DNA of 64,000 bases from Molossus alvarezi (GCA_037176705.1 CM073885.1:163980290-164044289), one strand, 5' to 3'; numbered from the stretch's first letter, positions 10,915 through 22,275 are shown. Translations and numbers: made by a program. Notes: generated by a model from the letters alone, not told the origin.

Positions 10915-11050
10915 AAAAGCATTAGGCTTACAAACCTGAGTTTACATCTCCTTTGCACCACTTACTATATCCAAATGAGTCACTTTAATCTTAGTTTCAG
11001 ATTCTTTATTTGAACAACCACTGATGGGGCCAGGATGTTAAACACAGGTT
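10915..11050 (+). repeat. MIR fragment
   Basis: Reads as a MIR SINE core: CTGAGTTTACATCTCC, GCACCACTTACTATAT, GTCACTTTAATC, TCAGATTCTTTATTTG. Ancient mammalian repeat. Confidence 0.5.
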
Positions 11051-13059
11051 GAAGTACTAGAGGGTGTTTTGATTAATTAATTGCTAAGATTCCTCAAACC
11101 TGTTAAATTCTATGTGCCTCTGATTCTGTGTATATAAATATGAAGAATACACAGCTGGCAGAAATGGAAAAAATAACACAATGAGAGAAACACCAAAAAA
11201 AAAGAAGAGAAAAAAGTTTTTAAAAAAATCTAGAAAAGGCATGGAAGATGGAAAAAGGATTCTAGAAATACAAAACAAAACAACAACAACAAAAAAACAA
11301 TACAACTAGGCAAAGGTACTAGCCTGAAAGGAAAACCAGACTAGAAAGTCAGTTATTGAGAAATCAATTAGCAATATTCTCTAAATTGATGCTGAATTTA
11401 TTTAACATTACATGGCCTATACAGAGATATTCTTTACTTATAGATAAGTAATTCATTTGAAAAGTAAATATTATTATACCTAAAAAACACTTATCTGACT
11501 ACGTCTTGCTTAGGTAAAACCTTTGGTTCTATGGCCATAGCTAACTGGGCTGTGGCCTAAAATCTTTGATGGGAAAAACAAGGTACTAGTTTTGTCACTG
11601 CAATTGTCAAGTATATGAAGACAAATGCTTGGACTAACTGGGCTTCCTAGGAAAACTCTACATCAGAGTTAACACACAAGTAGAATTAACTTTCTGAGTT
11701 GATCTGATTTGCATCTTTATCTCAATTCCATTGCTACACAGGAACTTATCAGTGTATGTTGAGAGACAACAGAATGCATTTGGGAGCCAAGCACGTTGAT
11801 GGTCAAATAGAGGTTCAACCACCTGTTAAATATAGCATCATAAATCAATTAAATCACTATCTCTGAATCAGTTGCCTTGGGGTACAGATCTGGCAACAAA
11901 AAACAACAACAACAACAACAAAAAACAGGGAAGTCTGATCTTTACCTGCAGCATTATTGGAATCTTTCTGAGAGCTTAGAATGGTTCTAACTAACACCTG
12001 CTAGCCAAGAACCCCAAACAAGATGCTCAAAGCTTAACTTAGAATGTCCTTTTTTACCTCTCCATCTGACTTGTGAAAGAGGATTGTCTCCCTTGGACTC
12101 AGGGAATCCTTTAGGTTCTTAAAAAATTCAAGGGGGAGAGTGCAGGAGATAACTCCCAGCAAGTACAGATTTTCCTGCTCAATTGAAGACCTCAAGATCC
12201 CAAATAACTAGTTAGAAAAATCAGAGATAGGACTTTCTTTGTACCCCAGGCATAGGGGTTGTACTTGGAATGAAATGGATAAAGTTGGAATCCTCAATGA
12301 TAAAGACCTTAAAAGTTCTGAGATAAAGAATCAGGCCCATTGCCACTTCTAACTAGCCCTTACTTGATTTCTGGTTGATGACACAGACTAACTCACTGCC
12401 AATCCAAACTGCCTGACTCAGGCTATAAAATCTCATCTGTTAAATAAGAAGTAATAATTAAATTGTTTTACACCGCAGTTTAGTGATAACTAGCATTTTG
12501 ATATAAGTGCTTACAAATTAAAACCACTAACAAAAGCATATTCTTCTGCAGTCCACCCACAGTTATCTTGAAAAAGACATCAATACTTGCTGAAGAAGTC
12601 TGACTTTATTTGTGGTCTCATCATTTACAGCAAGAGTGACAGCTGTTCATATATAGCACAGACAGAATTTTACCATCAGAACTCTAAGCTATTTAATCTG
12701 CTAATTTCATATACCAAGTTAATATCCTGTTTGTCTGTGTAGAATTTGCCATTTGCATGCTGAAGTGTTCACCTGTGTAAATTACCCCCAAGGCTAAAAT
12801 GAAAGGACTAAAAGGAAGCCTCTTCTCCCACTTGGCTATTACATAGGAGAAGTTGCTAATTTAAAGTCCTCTAACAGATAAAGACTATGCAGAAGTCACT
12901 AATCTGAAGTGACTGTAACTCTGAACTAGGTGAGGATTTAAATGAAGAATTTGTTCTGTTATCTTTAGTCTAACATATTGTACTCTAAAGTCAGCTAGAA
13001 GTTAGGTTAAGTACAATCTATTTGGCAGGCTTAAAACAATGATATTGATAATCATTATG

Positions 13060-13275
13060 ATAATAGTAGTTGTGGTACTCATGCTGATAAGCATGTGCTA
13101 GGCACTAAGTTAAATGCTAGATAGTCTTACACATAATCACCCTGAAGGATAGATTATTATCTTTCTTTTCATATCAGGAAACACATTTGGAAATGATAAA
13201 TAATATTCCCAATGTCACACACCTGGCAAGCAGAACGTTAGGCATTAAACCCAGTCTCATGTGAGTTAAAAGCCA
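13060..13275 (+). repeat. MIR fragment within copy A
   Basis: MIR-like 3' half: TGTGCTAGGCACTAAGTTAAA, GATTATTATC, CAGGAAACACATTTGG, AATGTCACACACCTGGCAAG, GGCATTAAACCCAG. The same MIR is in copy B at about 26925-27115, so it predates the duplication. Confidence 0.7.
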
Positions 13276-13423
13276 ATTTTCTTTATCAACCAACTATAAC
13301 TTGTCTTCATTATAGAAAATATTTAATCAGTTAAAGTTATATTTCTTCCTTCTATCCATACCAGTTGAAAAGAATACATCAAAATATACTATACATGAAA
13401 AAGGAATAACAACTGATAAGCCT

Positions 13424-13605
13424 ACCACAGCCCAGGTCAGGGTCATGCAGTAGGCAACCGTTTATGTGTCTCTCTCACATCGATGTTTCTCTCTTTCTCA
13501 CCCCCCTCAACTTCCACTCTGTCTAAAACATCAATGGAAAAATATCCTCAAGTGAAGATTAACAAAACAAACAAACAAACAGACAGACAGAAAAGCAACA
13601 ACACA
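13424..13605 (+). repeat. 5'-truncated Ves SINE specific to copy A
   Basis: Starts within the SINE body (CCCAGGTCAGGGTCATGCAG), continues to ATCCTCAAGTGAAGATTAAC and ends in an (AAAC)n-type tail. Copy B has no SINE at the matching place near 35050, so this insertion postdates the duplication. Confidence 0.85.
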
Positions 13606-14105
13606 CTCAAAGAACTGATGAGCTCCACTATCTCATAGCAGTTATTCACAGTCACTTAGGAATAACCTAATAACATCAATATTCATAAAAGAAAGCAATT
13701 TAAAGCAAAAGTGATCAAGAAGACAAAATCAACTTGTATTTATGTTTAACATGAATCTTTTAAGGAAAAAACTATGTACCAAGTAAAAGTTAAAAAACTA
13801 TAAGAAAAAGTAAGTCATCTATTACATCATAAATTAATGGAGTCCATTTTATATAAAATGAATATGAAACCCCTCCAGCAAATATAAAATCACATGACCA
13901 AAAAGACCATACTGCAAATGATATCAGTCAGTTTTATAAAGAAATACAAATCCTTCAGCAAACTGTTCTTCCAGTTGCCCATTCAGAATAATTGCTTTTC
14001 TACTTAACTGGTAATGTGTTGATATTTTTCACTACTCTCTTCTTATTAATTCAATATTTCTGACTTGAGTGATTGTTACCACTCTAGGACAATACTAAGG
14101 TTAAA

Positions 14106-14143
14106 AAAACAAACAAACAAACAAACAAACAAACAAACAAACA
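14106..14143. repeat. (AAAC)n microsatellite next to exon 4 donor
   Basis: About nine AAAC units lie 6-45 bases inside the intron after the exon 4 donor. Length variation here could affect 5' splice-site context; copy B has no such expansion. Confidence 0.9.
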
Positions 14144-14150
14144 AGTGTAC

Positions 14151-14257
14151 CTGTTCATCCTTTTCATCTTTTCAAATTCTGTGCCTTTCTTTATTAAAAG
14201 TGCCATCATTTGCTCCTTCTGTTTACTTTCAGCAAGTGAAAGTGGTGTGAGATTGTC
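14151..14257 (-). CDS. ANKRD26: ANKRD26-like exon 4 (last ankyrin exon)
   Basis: A 107-nt minus-strand exon with acceptor GCTGCTTCACAG before 14257 and donor GT at 14150-14149. It starts in phase 0 with DNLTPLSLA, the turn and first helix of an ankyrin repeat, and ends KRMN plus two bases. The second half of the repeat (LIKKGTEFEKMK) has lost the usual GA(D/N)(V/P)N pattern, so this is a degenerate final repeat before the linker. The partner exon in copy B is at 35584-35681. Confidence 0.85.
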
Positions 14258-14394
14258 CTGTGAAGCAGCAAAAATAATTTGTAATTGATACAGTTACATA
14301 TATCCAAACTGAATTTTAACACTTGTAAGATTTCCTTAGAAGTTAAACTTATAATATAGAAAGTAAACACAAAGCTGCCACTGGCTGCTCCTTC

Positions 14395-14940
14395 CTTTTT
14401 TTTTTTTTTAATTTAATTTAATTTAATTTTAGTTTTTTGCTCCTTCTCTTACAATGCCCTCCTCTTCCTCTTCAACAGATCAACTGCAAAACTTTTCTCC
14501 AAAACTCACTTCAAACATTTACAGGACTGGTTCCAAGAATCTTTGTTCCTATCATAGTGTCTCTTGTGGGGTGGGGTACTGTCCTTATTGCCTGGGACTG
14601 CTGCTTTCCCTTTCCATTTGTGCTCACCCAGCTCCCCCTGCTGGGGCCTGGGTCTCCTCCTCCCACCATGCCCAGCAGCGCCCAGTTCCTAAGCCCCTGC
14701 CCGCACAGTAGCCAGCCCCCACCATCACTAAACTCCCCCAGGCCTTCAGTCCTTTGGGGCTCTGAGCCTATCACCCACTCCCAGGCACCAAGAGGAAGTT
14801 CTTCCTTCTGGGGTGGAAGGGTAGCTGGGGGACAGGGCTCTGCCCTTTACCTGGTCACCACAGATCTCCAGCCCTCCCTGACTTGGCTTTGGAGCTGTTT
14901 CCATGGTGACAGGGCCTGATATATTGTATTTCGTATATAT
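14395..14940 (-). other. GC-rich block with poly-T, possible processed retrocopy
   Basis: A poly-T/(AATTT)n run at 14398-14433 precedes about 500 bp of GC-rich sequence unlike the AT-rich intron around it. This is the pattern of a minus-strand polyadenylated retrocopy. Frames of 160 codons (plus) and 87 codons (minus) overlap here but match nothing I recognise, and I found no convincing TSD. It may be a UTR-derived processed pseudogene. Confidence 0.35.
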
Positions 14941-15022
14941 ATAAAATGAGAAAGAACATGCTTGTGGTTAAAATAAAAACATGTATTTCCAGTATTTTGT
15001 AAATAAATTGCTTGATCTATAC

Positions 15023-15196
15023 CTGATTTCTCACTTCCATATTCGCATTGCTCAATAGTAGCTTTGCAAGTATAGCTACGCTTTCACCAAGGACAGCATG
15101 GTGCAGAGCGCTGTTGCCGTCTATGTCCCTGATGTCTGGGTCAGCCCCACGGTCCAGCAGAGCAGCCACGCACTCCTCCTGCTGGCACTGCACCGC
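15023..15196 (-). CDS. ANKRD26: ANKRD26-like exon 3 (ankyrin repeats)
   Basis: A 174-nt exon (58 codons, phase 0 on both sides) with acceptor ATACTGACAG and donor GT at 15022-15021. It encodes the end of one repeat and most of the next: VAALLDRGADPDIRD, then GNSALHHAV and LAKLLLSNANMEVRN, which are textbook ankyrin motifs (GADP, ALHHA, LL..NAN). All codons are open. In this family the ankyrin block binds partner proteins near the membrane or centrosome. Confidence 0.93.
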
Positions 15197-15264
15197 CTGT
15201 CAGTATCATGCCAAGAAACAGACTGTCAATTCTAAGATTCAAAGTAAAAATTCCACAAGTTTCA

Positions 15265-15501
<237 letters not shown>

Positions 15502-15679
15502 TTAGATCTCAAAACATGCAATTATTCATGTAATTCTAAACATTAAATGTGATCTCCATGCTTTCCAAGCAAATATTTAGTTTCCTCCTGTAAACAGTAC
15601 AATATTTATTAGTTCTTGTTACTGCCACATTAATGAAGGAACAGCCTATTTGAATAGAGAAAGCCTGGCCTGGGTTTTT

Positions 15680-15775
15680 AGCTTAACTTGGGTCTGATCC
15701 TATTTAAACTCTGTCATGCATTAGCTATTACTTAGCCTTCCTGTGCCTCAATGTTCTCATAAACAAAATGGGGTC
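15680..15775 (+). repeat. MIR fragment
   Basis: GCATTAGCTATTACTTAGCC, GTGCCTCAATGTTCTCAT and AACAAAATGGGG match the MIR central and 3' core. Confidence 0.5.
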
Positions 15776-16000
15776 CAAAATGGCAGCAGAGTGAATGGAA
15801 GCTACACAGACCATCTCTCAGGACCAAACTGGAATTAAAATTAAAATTAAGACAAATCCTCAGGAAAAAGCTACAGAAAAGCAGCTTGCAAGGATCATAT
15901 AACCAAGGACACTGAATCAATCCTGGTAAGATTGTGGAGGCCTGATAGTGGGGCTGGGAGCCCACAGACAGCAGTCATCTTAGCCATGAGCAGTGCCCTA
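15776..16000 (+). repeat. Old LINE-1 5'UTR fragment
   Basis: CCAAAATGGCAGCAGAGTG followed by tracts typical of old mammalian LINE-1 5' regions (GACCAAACTGGAATTAAAAT, GGAGGCCTGATAGTGGGGC). No ORF1 follows. Confidence 0.45.
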
Positions 16001-16514
16001 GGGTTAGTTAATTTTCAAGAAACTTTAAGCCAAAGGAAACTCAGGATCTAAATAAATAGGTATGGCTTATTTTGTTCAATATTTAGATTCCTAGATTATA
16101 TGGAAATTAGGCATTTCCAATGATCAAAATTAGTATTTAATACTATTATACATTTTCAAAAGGGCATGGAAAGGTTATCTTTTATTATTTTCTACCTTTA
16201 GAAATATTTTTGTTTGAAGGAGAAAAAGCTTCAACTGTGATGAGGTTCTAATACTTCCATTTTAAATTTCTCATTTTGCCCATACTAGGCAACATGAAGA
16301 TTTTAAGAATGAAAAAGCCTGAAATATTGATTGAAAGGGTCCTGAGTAGAATATGTCTGCTACATAATAGCCATTCAGGTTATATTTCATGTATAAATGG
16401 ATGAAAGAATGAGTAAACATAGTGGGAAAGTTCAATATTTGTTTAGAGAAAACTTTTATAAGGTAAAGTGACACTTTTGCAATAGTAATAATCACTTATA
16501 TTTGCTATTTTTTC

Positions 16515-16716
16515 CTTATTGATTTGAAAGTGAGAAGAAGAGAGAGGGAGAGAGAGATGAAAACATTGATGAGAGAGAACATTGATTGGCCACCTTCTGC
16601 CAGCCCCCCACTGGGGATTTGGCCCACAACCTGGGCATGTGCCCTGACCGAAATCAAACCAGTGACCTTTCAGTGCATAGGTCGATGCTCAACTGCTGAG
16701 CCCTTCCAGCCAGGCA
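16515..16716 (-). repeat. Older Ves-type SINE, minus strand
   Basis: AGAGAGGGAGAGAG, CATTGATTGGCCACCTTCTGCC, then the reversed head ending in CCAGCCAGGCA. Another SINE (16717-16993) adjoins its head directly. Confidence 0.75.
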
Positions 16717-16993
16717 TTGTTTTTGTTTTTGTTTTTTTGTTTGTTTGTTTGTTTTATCCTCACTCGAGGACATTTTTGCATATCTCTTCAGATGGAGTGA
16801 AAGGGAGGGAGAAACAGAGAGAGAGAGAAACATTGATGTGAGAGAGACACATCGAGTGGTTGCCACCCACTTGACCCCAAACGGGGCCAGGGACAAACTG
16901 CACCTGAGGTACATGAACTTAGCGGGAAGCAAACTTATGACTCTCCAGTTGGTGGACCGATGCTCTAACCACTGAACCAAAATGGCCAGGGCT
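16717..16993 (-). repeat. Ves SINE, minus strand
   Basis: T/GTTT-rich tail, ATCCTCACTCGAGGACA, AG-rich run, CATCGAGTGGTTGCCACC, reversed head ending AATGGCCAGGGCT. Probably inserted next to the older SINE at 16515. Confidence 0.85.
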
Positions 16994-17648
16994 ATAGTGA
17001 AAATATTCTACAAGTACATTTTCTTAATAATATTTTTTGATAGAGAGAAGGTTTTTATTTTTTATATTGCTCAATCTCCAGAAATCTTGCTTTTGAAGTC
17101 AATGATAACATTTAAAAAAGTATAAACAGGCATTTGTGTTTTCTTCTGGTATTTTTTCTCATTTTGTATATTTAAACCTTTAATCTGTGGAGGGATAGAA
17201 ATATACCTAGTTTTCTCCAAACACTGAACAGGTATTTCTCCACCACTTGTGTGCAATTCACCTTTCCTACAAACATGAAATATCACCAGTATCCAGTTCT
17301 AATGTCTTACACATATTTAGGTGTTTGTTCATTATCTTTTCTGTTCCAATCATTTATCTGTCTTTTCAGCTTAGTAAAGAAATACTTTGTGGAAATTTAT
17401 AGAACATGTTGATATTTAGAAGGGTAAACCTTTTCTACTATACAAAAATGTTCTTTATTTCATAACAACAATAAAAGATAACATGTGTAAGCCAAAATAT
17501 TAAGCTGTATTTTATTTGGTTTATAACACAAATCATTATAAGAAGAAAATGAGTCTTTAAGAAAATGAGTCTTCCTGTTCAAGATCACAGCCATTTTCCC
17601 ACTTCAAACACTTCCTCTCTGAGGTCCCTCAGTAAAGAACATATGTAG
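16994..17648. other. Intron 1 of ANKRD26-like gene, nothing recognised
   Basis: AT-rich sequence without exon or repeat that I can name. The 71-codon minus frame at 17071-17286 has no domain and no splice context. Confidence 0.35.
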
Positions 17649-19880
17649 AACTTCCGGTCAAGATGGCGGGTAGGTAAACGCGGTATCGCGTCCTCCCACA
17701 ACCACATCAAAGTTACAACTAAACTACAGAACAACCATCATTCAAAACCGCCTGAAATCAAGCTGAATGGAAGTCCTACAACTACGGAACTAAGAAAAAA
17801 AAAGCAGCTACATCCAGACCGGTAGGACAGGTGGCAGTGGGAGGCGGGCAGCAGCGCGGCGGTGGAGGCGGCGGCTGTGGCGCAGCGGCGGTGGGCGGTG
17901 GCAAGATGGGCTGGTCCCACACCCAAGCGTGGTGGATAAAAATCAGGAGGCTCCCGCGGCTGGGAAGGTCCTTCCTGAGGACTGAGGGGTCCCCGTCCCA
18001 CACCAGGTGCCCCGCTCAGGGTTCCAGTGCCAGGAAGAGAATCCCCATAACTTCTGGCTGGAAAAACCAGCGGGAACTGAGGCTCAGGGAAGCTGAAGCG
18101 GCTGGAGCCCCAGGCAGCTCCCTAAAGGGCCCGCGCACGGACTTATCGGACTCTCTCCCTCTAAGCTCGGAGGGGAGGCAGCTCGAGGGGCACCAGAGAC
18201 ACACAGGGAAGAACTGAGCTGTTTGGCACTGGAGTGAGCGCTGGAGATGGGGCTTCCTCGGGGACAAACGTGCTGTCAGAGGCCTTTGTTCCTTTGGTGA
18301 GCCCTTCCCGGGGGCGGCAGACAGCAGCCATATCTGGGACTCCAGCAACCTGGCTCACACTGGTAGCCCCGCCCTGGTGACGCCCTGAGGCCCTGCCCCG
18401 CCCCACACAACTTTCAAGCCCACCCAAGCTGTTGCCACTTGCTTAACCATAGGATTGGCCTGTCTTGGATCCTGCTTCAGGTTTTTCCTAAATTCTTTCA
18501 AACGAGCAGCATCGGGTCTCAGCGAGCCCCATACCTCTCATTAAATAATACACAGAAACAAACACAGGGAGGCAGCCAAAATGAGGATACAAAGAAAAGG
18601 TCCCAAATGAAAGAACAGAACAAAACCCCAATAAAAGAACTAAGCGAAAGGGAGATAAGCAACCTAACAGATACTGAGTTCAAAATACTGCTTATAAGGA
18701 TGCTCAATGAACTTAGTGAGAACCTCAGTGAACTTAGGGATGGCCTCAAGAGCATAAAAAAGGACCAGTTAGAAATCATGGATACACAATGAGAATTAAA
18801 GGAGGCATTAACTGAAATAAAGAATAATTTACACAGCTTCAATAATAGAGTATGTAGATCCAAGGAGCAAACCATCGATTTGGAATATAAGGAAGCAAAA
18901 AATCCCCAATCAGAACAGCAAAAAGAAAAAAGAATCCAAAAAAATGAGGATAGTGTAAGGAGCCTCTGGGACAACTTCAAGCGTGCCAACATTCGCATCT
19001 TGGGGGTGCCCGAAGGAGAAGAGAGAGAACAAGAAATCGAAAACCTGTTTGAAACAATAATGGCAGAAAACTTTCCTAACTTGGTGAAGGAAATAGACAT
19101 ACAAGTCCAGGAAGCACAGAGAGTCCCAAACAAGAAGAACCCCAAGAGACACACACCAAGACACATCATCATCAAAATGCAAAAGGTTCAAGACAAAGAG
19201 AGAATATTAAAAGCAGCAAGAGAAAGGCAGCTGGTTACCTACAAGGGAGTACCCATTAGGCTGTCAGCTGATTTCTCAAAAGAAACTTTGCAGGCCAGAA
19301 GGGAGTGGCAAGAAATATTCAGAGTGATGAAAACCAAGAACCTACAACCAAAATTACTCTATCCTGCAAAGCTGTCATTTAGAATTGATGGCCATATAAA
19401 GAGTTTCCCAGACAAGAAAAAGTTAAAGGAGTTCATCACTACCAAACCGTTATTATATGAAATGATGAAGGGTCTTTTTGAAGAAAAAGATAAAATGTAT
19501 GAACAAACAAAATGGCAATGAATACATATCTATCAACAATGGAATCTACAAACAAAATGAACAGGAAGAACAGAAACATTCTCATAGATACAGAGAACAT
19601 TTTGTTGGTTGCCAGTTGGGAAGGGGGTTGGGGGAATGGGTGAAAAAGGTGAAGGGATTAAGAAGCACAAATTCATTGCTAGACTGACAAACCTCAAAGG
19701 GAAAGGGGTTGGGGGGGTGGGAAGAAATAAACCAAAGAACTTATATGCATAACCAATGGACACAGACAATAGTGTGGGAAAAGGTGGGAGGGGGGCAGGA
19801 GTGGGGAGGAAGGGGTCAATGGGGGAAAAATGTGGAACATCTGTAATACATTTTACATCCAACAATAAAGATTTGGAAAA
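17649..19880 (+). mobile_element. HAL1-like half-LINE-1, copy 1
   Basis: A full-length-looking non-LTR element: 5'UTR starting near CTTCCGGTCAAGATGGCGGG (CG-rich to about 18400), a single LINE-1 ORF1, then directly a G-rich 3'UTR and AATAAAGATTTGG with an A-rich tail. There is no trace of ORF2, the defining layout of HAL1 elements. Length is about 2.2 kb. It sits in intron 1, antisense to the ANKRD26-like gene. Part of its 3'UTR (AATAAACCA..AGAACTT) also occurs at the end of the LINE-1 at 49545, consistent with use of LINE-1 machinery in trans. Confidence 0.8.
18439..19521 (+). pseudogene. LINE-1 ORF1p-type protein of HAL1 copy 1, one stop
   Basis: RNA-binding, coiled-coil LINE-1 ORF1 protein that packages the element's RNA. 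One reading frame carries it: a helical N-terminal part (ELSEREISNLTDTEF, LNELSENLSELRDGL), a TGA stop at 18790-18792, then the rest without further interruption. The second part holds the RRM-like motif RANIRILGVPEGEE and the C-terminal KAARERQLVTYKGVPIRLSA and LQPKLLYPAKLSF. Copy 2 has no stop at this site but other damage. A single stop in about 360 codons suggests a fairly young element. The true start is unclear. Confidence 0.8.
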
Positions 19881-20039
19881 AAAAACAAAACAACAATGTA
19901 TGTACATCAGTGTATACTGATATAAAGTGATTATTGGATTTTATCCAAAGAAATTTTAGTCCAGAGATTGATCTGTGATGAGAATTATTTCTCTCATCCT
20001 ATAGTGTATAATATTACAGTGTAAAAAGTGTACATCAAG

Positions 20040-20196
20040 CCCTCGCCAGTTTGGCTCAGCAGTTAGAGCACTGGCCCTGTGGAGCAGAGTCACGGGTTTG
20101 ACTCCTGTCAAGGGCACGTACCTTGGCTGCGGTTTGACCCCGGCCCTGGTCACAGTCATGCGGGAGGCAACTAGTTGATGTGTCCCTCTCATTTTG

Positions 20197-20258
<62 letters not shown>

Positions 20259-20335
20259 CTCCCCTCTTTCCTACTCTATCTGAAGATAAATGGAAAAATA
20301 TCCTCAGGTGAGGATTAAAAAAAAAAACAATATCA
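20040..20335 (+). repeat. Ves SINE with expanded (CT)n
   Basis: CCCTCGCCAGTTTGGCTCAG head, GGTTTGACTCCTGTCAAGG, GGGAGGCAACTAGTTGATG, then a pure CT run at about 20200-20262, and ATCCTCAGGTGAGGATTAAA with an A-rich tail. The normally short pyrimidine stretch of the SINE has grown to about 60 bp. Confidence 0.9.
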
Positions 20336-20656
20336 AAAATAAAATGCTGTATATATTTAATTTTGTTTTTATTATTGATATTTAGTTACATCACTTTAAA
20401 ATTATCAGTAAAGCTGTTCTATCAGTGAATGATGAGTGGGTCCCTAAGTTTCTGTTTTGGCTGCTCATAAAGTTGGCCTGATGCTAGATACCAACTGAGG
20501 TCTCCAGCACAGGGTGCTTCTGGGCCACTGCAGGAAAGACTGCCTGAAGGAAGGCTGAGCTCCACCTGGCTGAGCCCAGGCAGGTGAGCATGTTTCCCAG
20601 GTCCCCCCACTCCCTCCGGGCTGACCCAGGGCCGCAGGCCCCCAGGGCCCTATTAC

Positions 20657-20877
20657 CTGTTCTTCTTGTCTCTGTAATTCACATCATTTCTCCCAGAGAA
20701 CAGAATCTGCTTTATTTTTTCTATGTTGCCCTCAGTGGCAGCCTTGTGGATCTTCCCTAGATCCTTCCTTTGGATGTGGTATCCGAGCTCTCTGTCTCCA
20801 ACTCTGCTCCTCTCTATACTGGTGGAGGAGCCTGAGGATGAGGACTCCTGCCTCCTCCAAGTAAATATCTTCTTCAT
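20657..20877 (-). CDS. ANKRD26: ANKRD26-like exon 1 with start codon
   Basis: The minus-strand ATG at 20877-20875 opens MKKIFTW, the start shared by ANKRD26 and its relatives. A Ser/Gly/Arg-rich segment follows, then GYHIQRKDLGKIHKAATEGN, the family-typical lead into the first ankyrin repeat, and VNYRDKKN. The donor is CAG then GTAATAG (GT at 20656-20655). It leaves two bases, completed by exon 2. The length of 73 codons plus two bases and the N-terminal layout fit the family. The CDS is open, so the start of the gene looks functional. Confidence 0.92.
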
Positions 20878-21080
20878 GGCAGAGGCTTAGGGGCTTCAGA
20901 GAGGCCTCACCTTCCCCTCTGCTTTTTGCTTTTCATGCCTCTTGAGCACAGCACTCTGTAGATAAGCCAACCACTCCACCCCCACAACAGTTCAGCAGGG
21001 CAGTTCAACAGTTTAGAATCTCTAGGCTCGGAATGTTGGTTACAAACAGCACTGCCTCAGCTGCTGACATCACTGTTCCT
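20878..21080 (-). promoter_or_regulatory. Presumed 5'UTR and core promoter region of ANKRD26-like gene
   Basis: Sequence directly upstream of the start codon is moderately GC-rich, without a CpG island or clear TATA box. A CRE-like octamer TGACATCA lies at 21065-21072, about 190 bases upstream of the ATG. The old LINE and SINE load is low here, as expected of a promoter, but no transcription start can be fixed from sequence. Confidence 0.3.
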
Positions 21081-21292
21081 GTGCACAGATGCTCACTGGC
21101 CAAGGGCACTCAAATAATATAAAAATAAATGCTCTACAAAACATAAAGTGGCCTTGGGGTACACATCTGGTAAGAAAGAAGAAAGAAAAATCTAATTTTT
21201 TTCTGCAGCATTATTTGAATTCCTTGACACCTTGACATTCTAAGCTAACAGCTGCTAACAAAAAAAAAGACACAAACAAGTTGCTCAAAGCA

Positions 21293-22275
21293 CATCTCAC
21301 CCACAAAATGTCTGGGCTAATATGTGAGCTCCACACAGGTTTTCCAGTGTGGGAGGAAAATCTGTGGGTGGTTAAAGCTAGGAGGTCTGGCTGCCAGAAC
21401 AGAGTGCTGGCAATTGAAATAGTGGCTGAGCCCTGGTTGGTTTGGCTCAGTGGTAAGAGCATTGGCCTGCAACCAATGAGTCACGAGTTCAATTCTGGTC
21501 AAGGACATGTATCTTGGTTGTGGTTTGTTCCCAGCCCTGGTCTGGTCATGCAGAAAGCAGTCAGTTTATGTGTTTCTCTCTCCCTCTCTCTTCATCTAAT
21601 GATAAATGGAAAAATATCCTCAGGTGAGGATTGGAAAAAGAAAAAGAAAAAAGAAATAGTGGCTGAGCATACAAGTATATGTATCTAAACTAAAAAAGGT
21701 GTTTTCAAGTCCAAGTGTAAATCAACATGAAAACTGTAAATCAACATAAAAACTCAGCAATCTTGATCAGCCAGAACAACCTGGAAGCAAAGTCTATCAT
21801 AATGAACTAGGCTACTTGACTCCATTCTGACCAATTTTTCTGGCACATACACACCAGAGCGGTTTCAAAAAACCTGGGACTGACACCAGAGAAACCATAA
21901 AGATAAGTGGATTAATGATGGTCTTACCCTGACCTCTGTAACAGCTCCTCTTGCCTCCTCATGTACCAGTTTCTTCCTTCCTCTCCTATCAGTTCCTCCC
22001 TTGCCCTGACCTCTGTAACAGCTCCTCTCATATCTGTTCTTCCCTTAACAGCATCAAGAGAATGTAGTTTGAGCCTTTATAAGCAGGCAGCAAAGAAGGC
22101 TCAGGGCTGTGATTTGGGAAGATTATGCCCCCACAGCCTGCCAGTGAATAAACTGCTCCTTTCATTTACAATTCAGCTGTGCATCTCTGGTTGTCTCTCT
22201 GGCTCATTGTAACAATAACTACAAGATCAATTTTTATAGTAACTCATCAGCAATAGACTCAATGGAAACAACAGA
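21293..22275 (+). repeat. LTR-like element in copy B
   Basis: Absent from copy A at the corresponding point (near 12040). The 3' part looks like an LTR: TTATAAGCAG near 22077, AATAAACTGCTCC at about 22147, terminus near 22213 (GGCTCATTGTAACA). The true 5' end is not fixed. A Ves SINE (21430-21652) sits inside it. Confidence 0.5.
21430..21652 (+). repeat. Ves SINE with perfect TSD
   Basis: Begins GCCCTGGTTGG and ends CAGGTGAGGATTGG plus an AAAAG-rich tail. The 14-bp TSD GAAATAGTGGCTGA at 21416-21429 and 21653-21666 is perfect. Confidence 0.93.

Larger units (their letters stand above)
11872..14270. repeat. Segmental duplication, copy A (contains exon 4)
   Basis: From TGCCTTGGGGTACA near 11872 to just past exon 4, this sequence is collinear in the same orientation with the pieces at 21150-21292, 22275-22996, 26635-27228 and 35017-35695. 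By-eye identity is roughly 80-85%. Copy A lacks the ERV, HAL1 and LTR insertions of copy B and so supplies their empty-site sequence. It has its own Ves SINE (about 13424-13605) and an (AAAC)n run that copy B lacks. Confidence 0.85.

Noticed and set aside
14437..14919. 160-codon plus-strand open frame
   Set aside because: Proline-rich translation of a GC-rich block, overlapped by frames on the other strand, without start context or recognised domain.
17738..18427. Several overlapping frames on both strands
   Set aside because: They lie in the CG-rich 5'UTR of the HAL1 element, where absence of AT-rich stops produces chance open frames.
18519..19175. 218-codon minus-strand frame
   Set aside because: Mirror image of the HAL1 ORF1 on the plus strand; Leu/Ser/Phe-rich as expected for the antisense of a Lys/Glu-rich coiled coil.
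20040..20110. tRNA gene candidate in the SINE head
   Set aside because: A- and B-box-like motifs belong to the tRNA-derived SINE head; there is no full cloverleaf or terminator, so not a tRNA gene.
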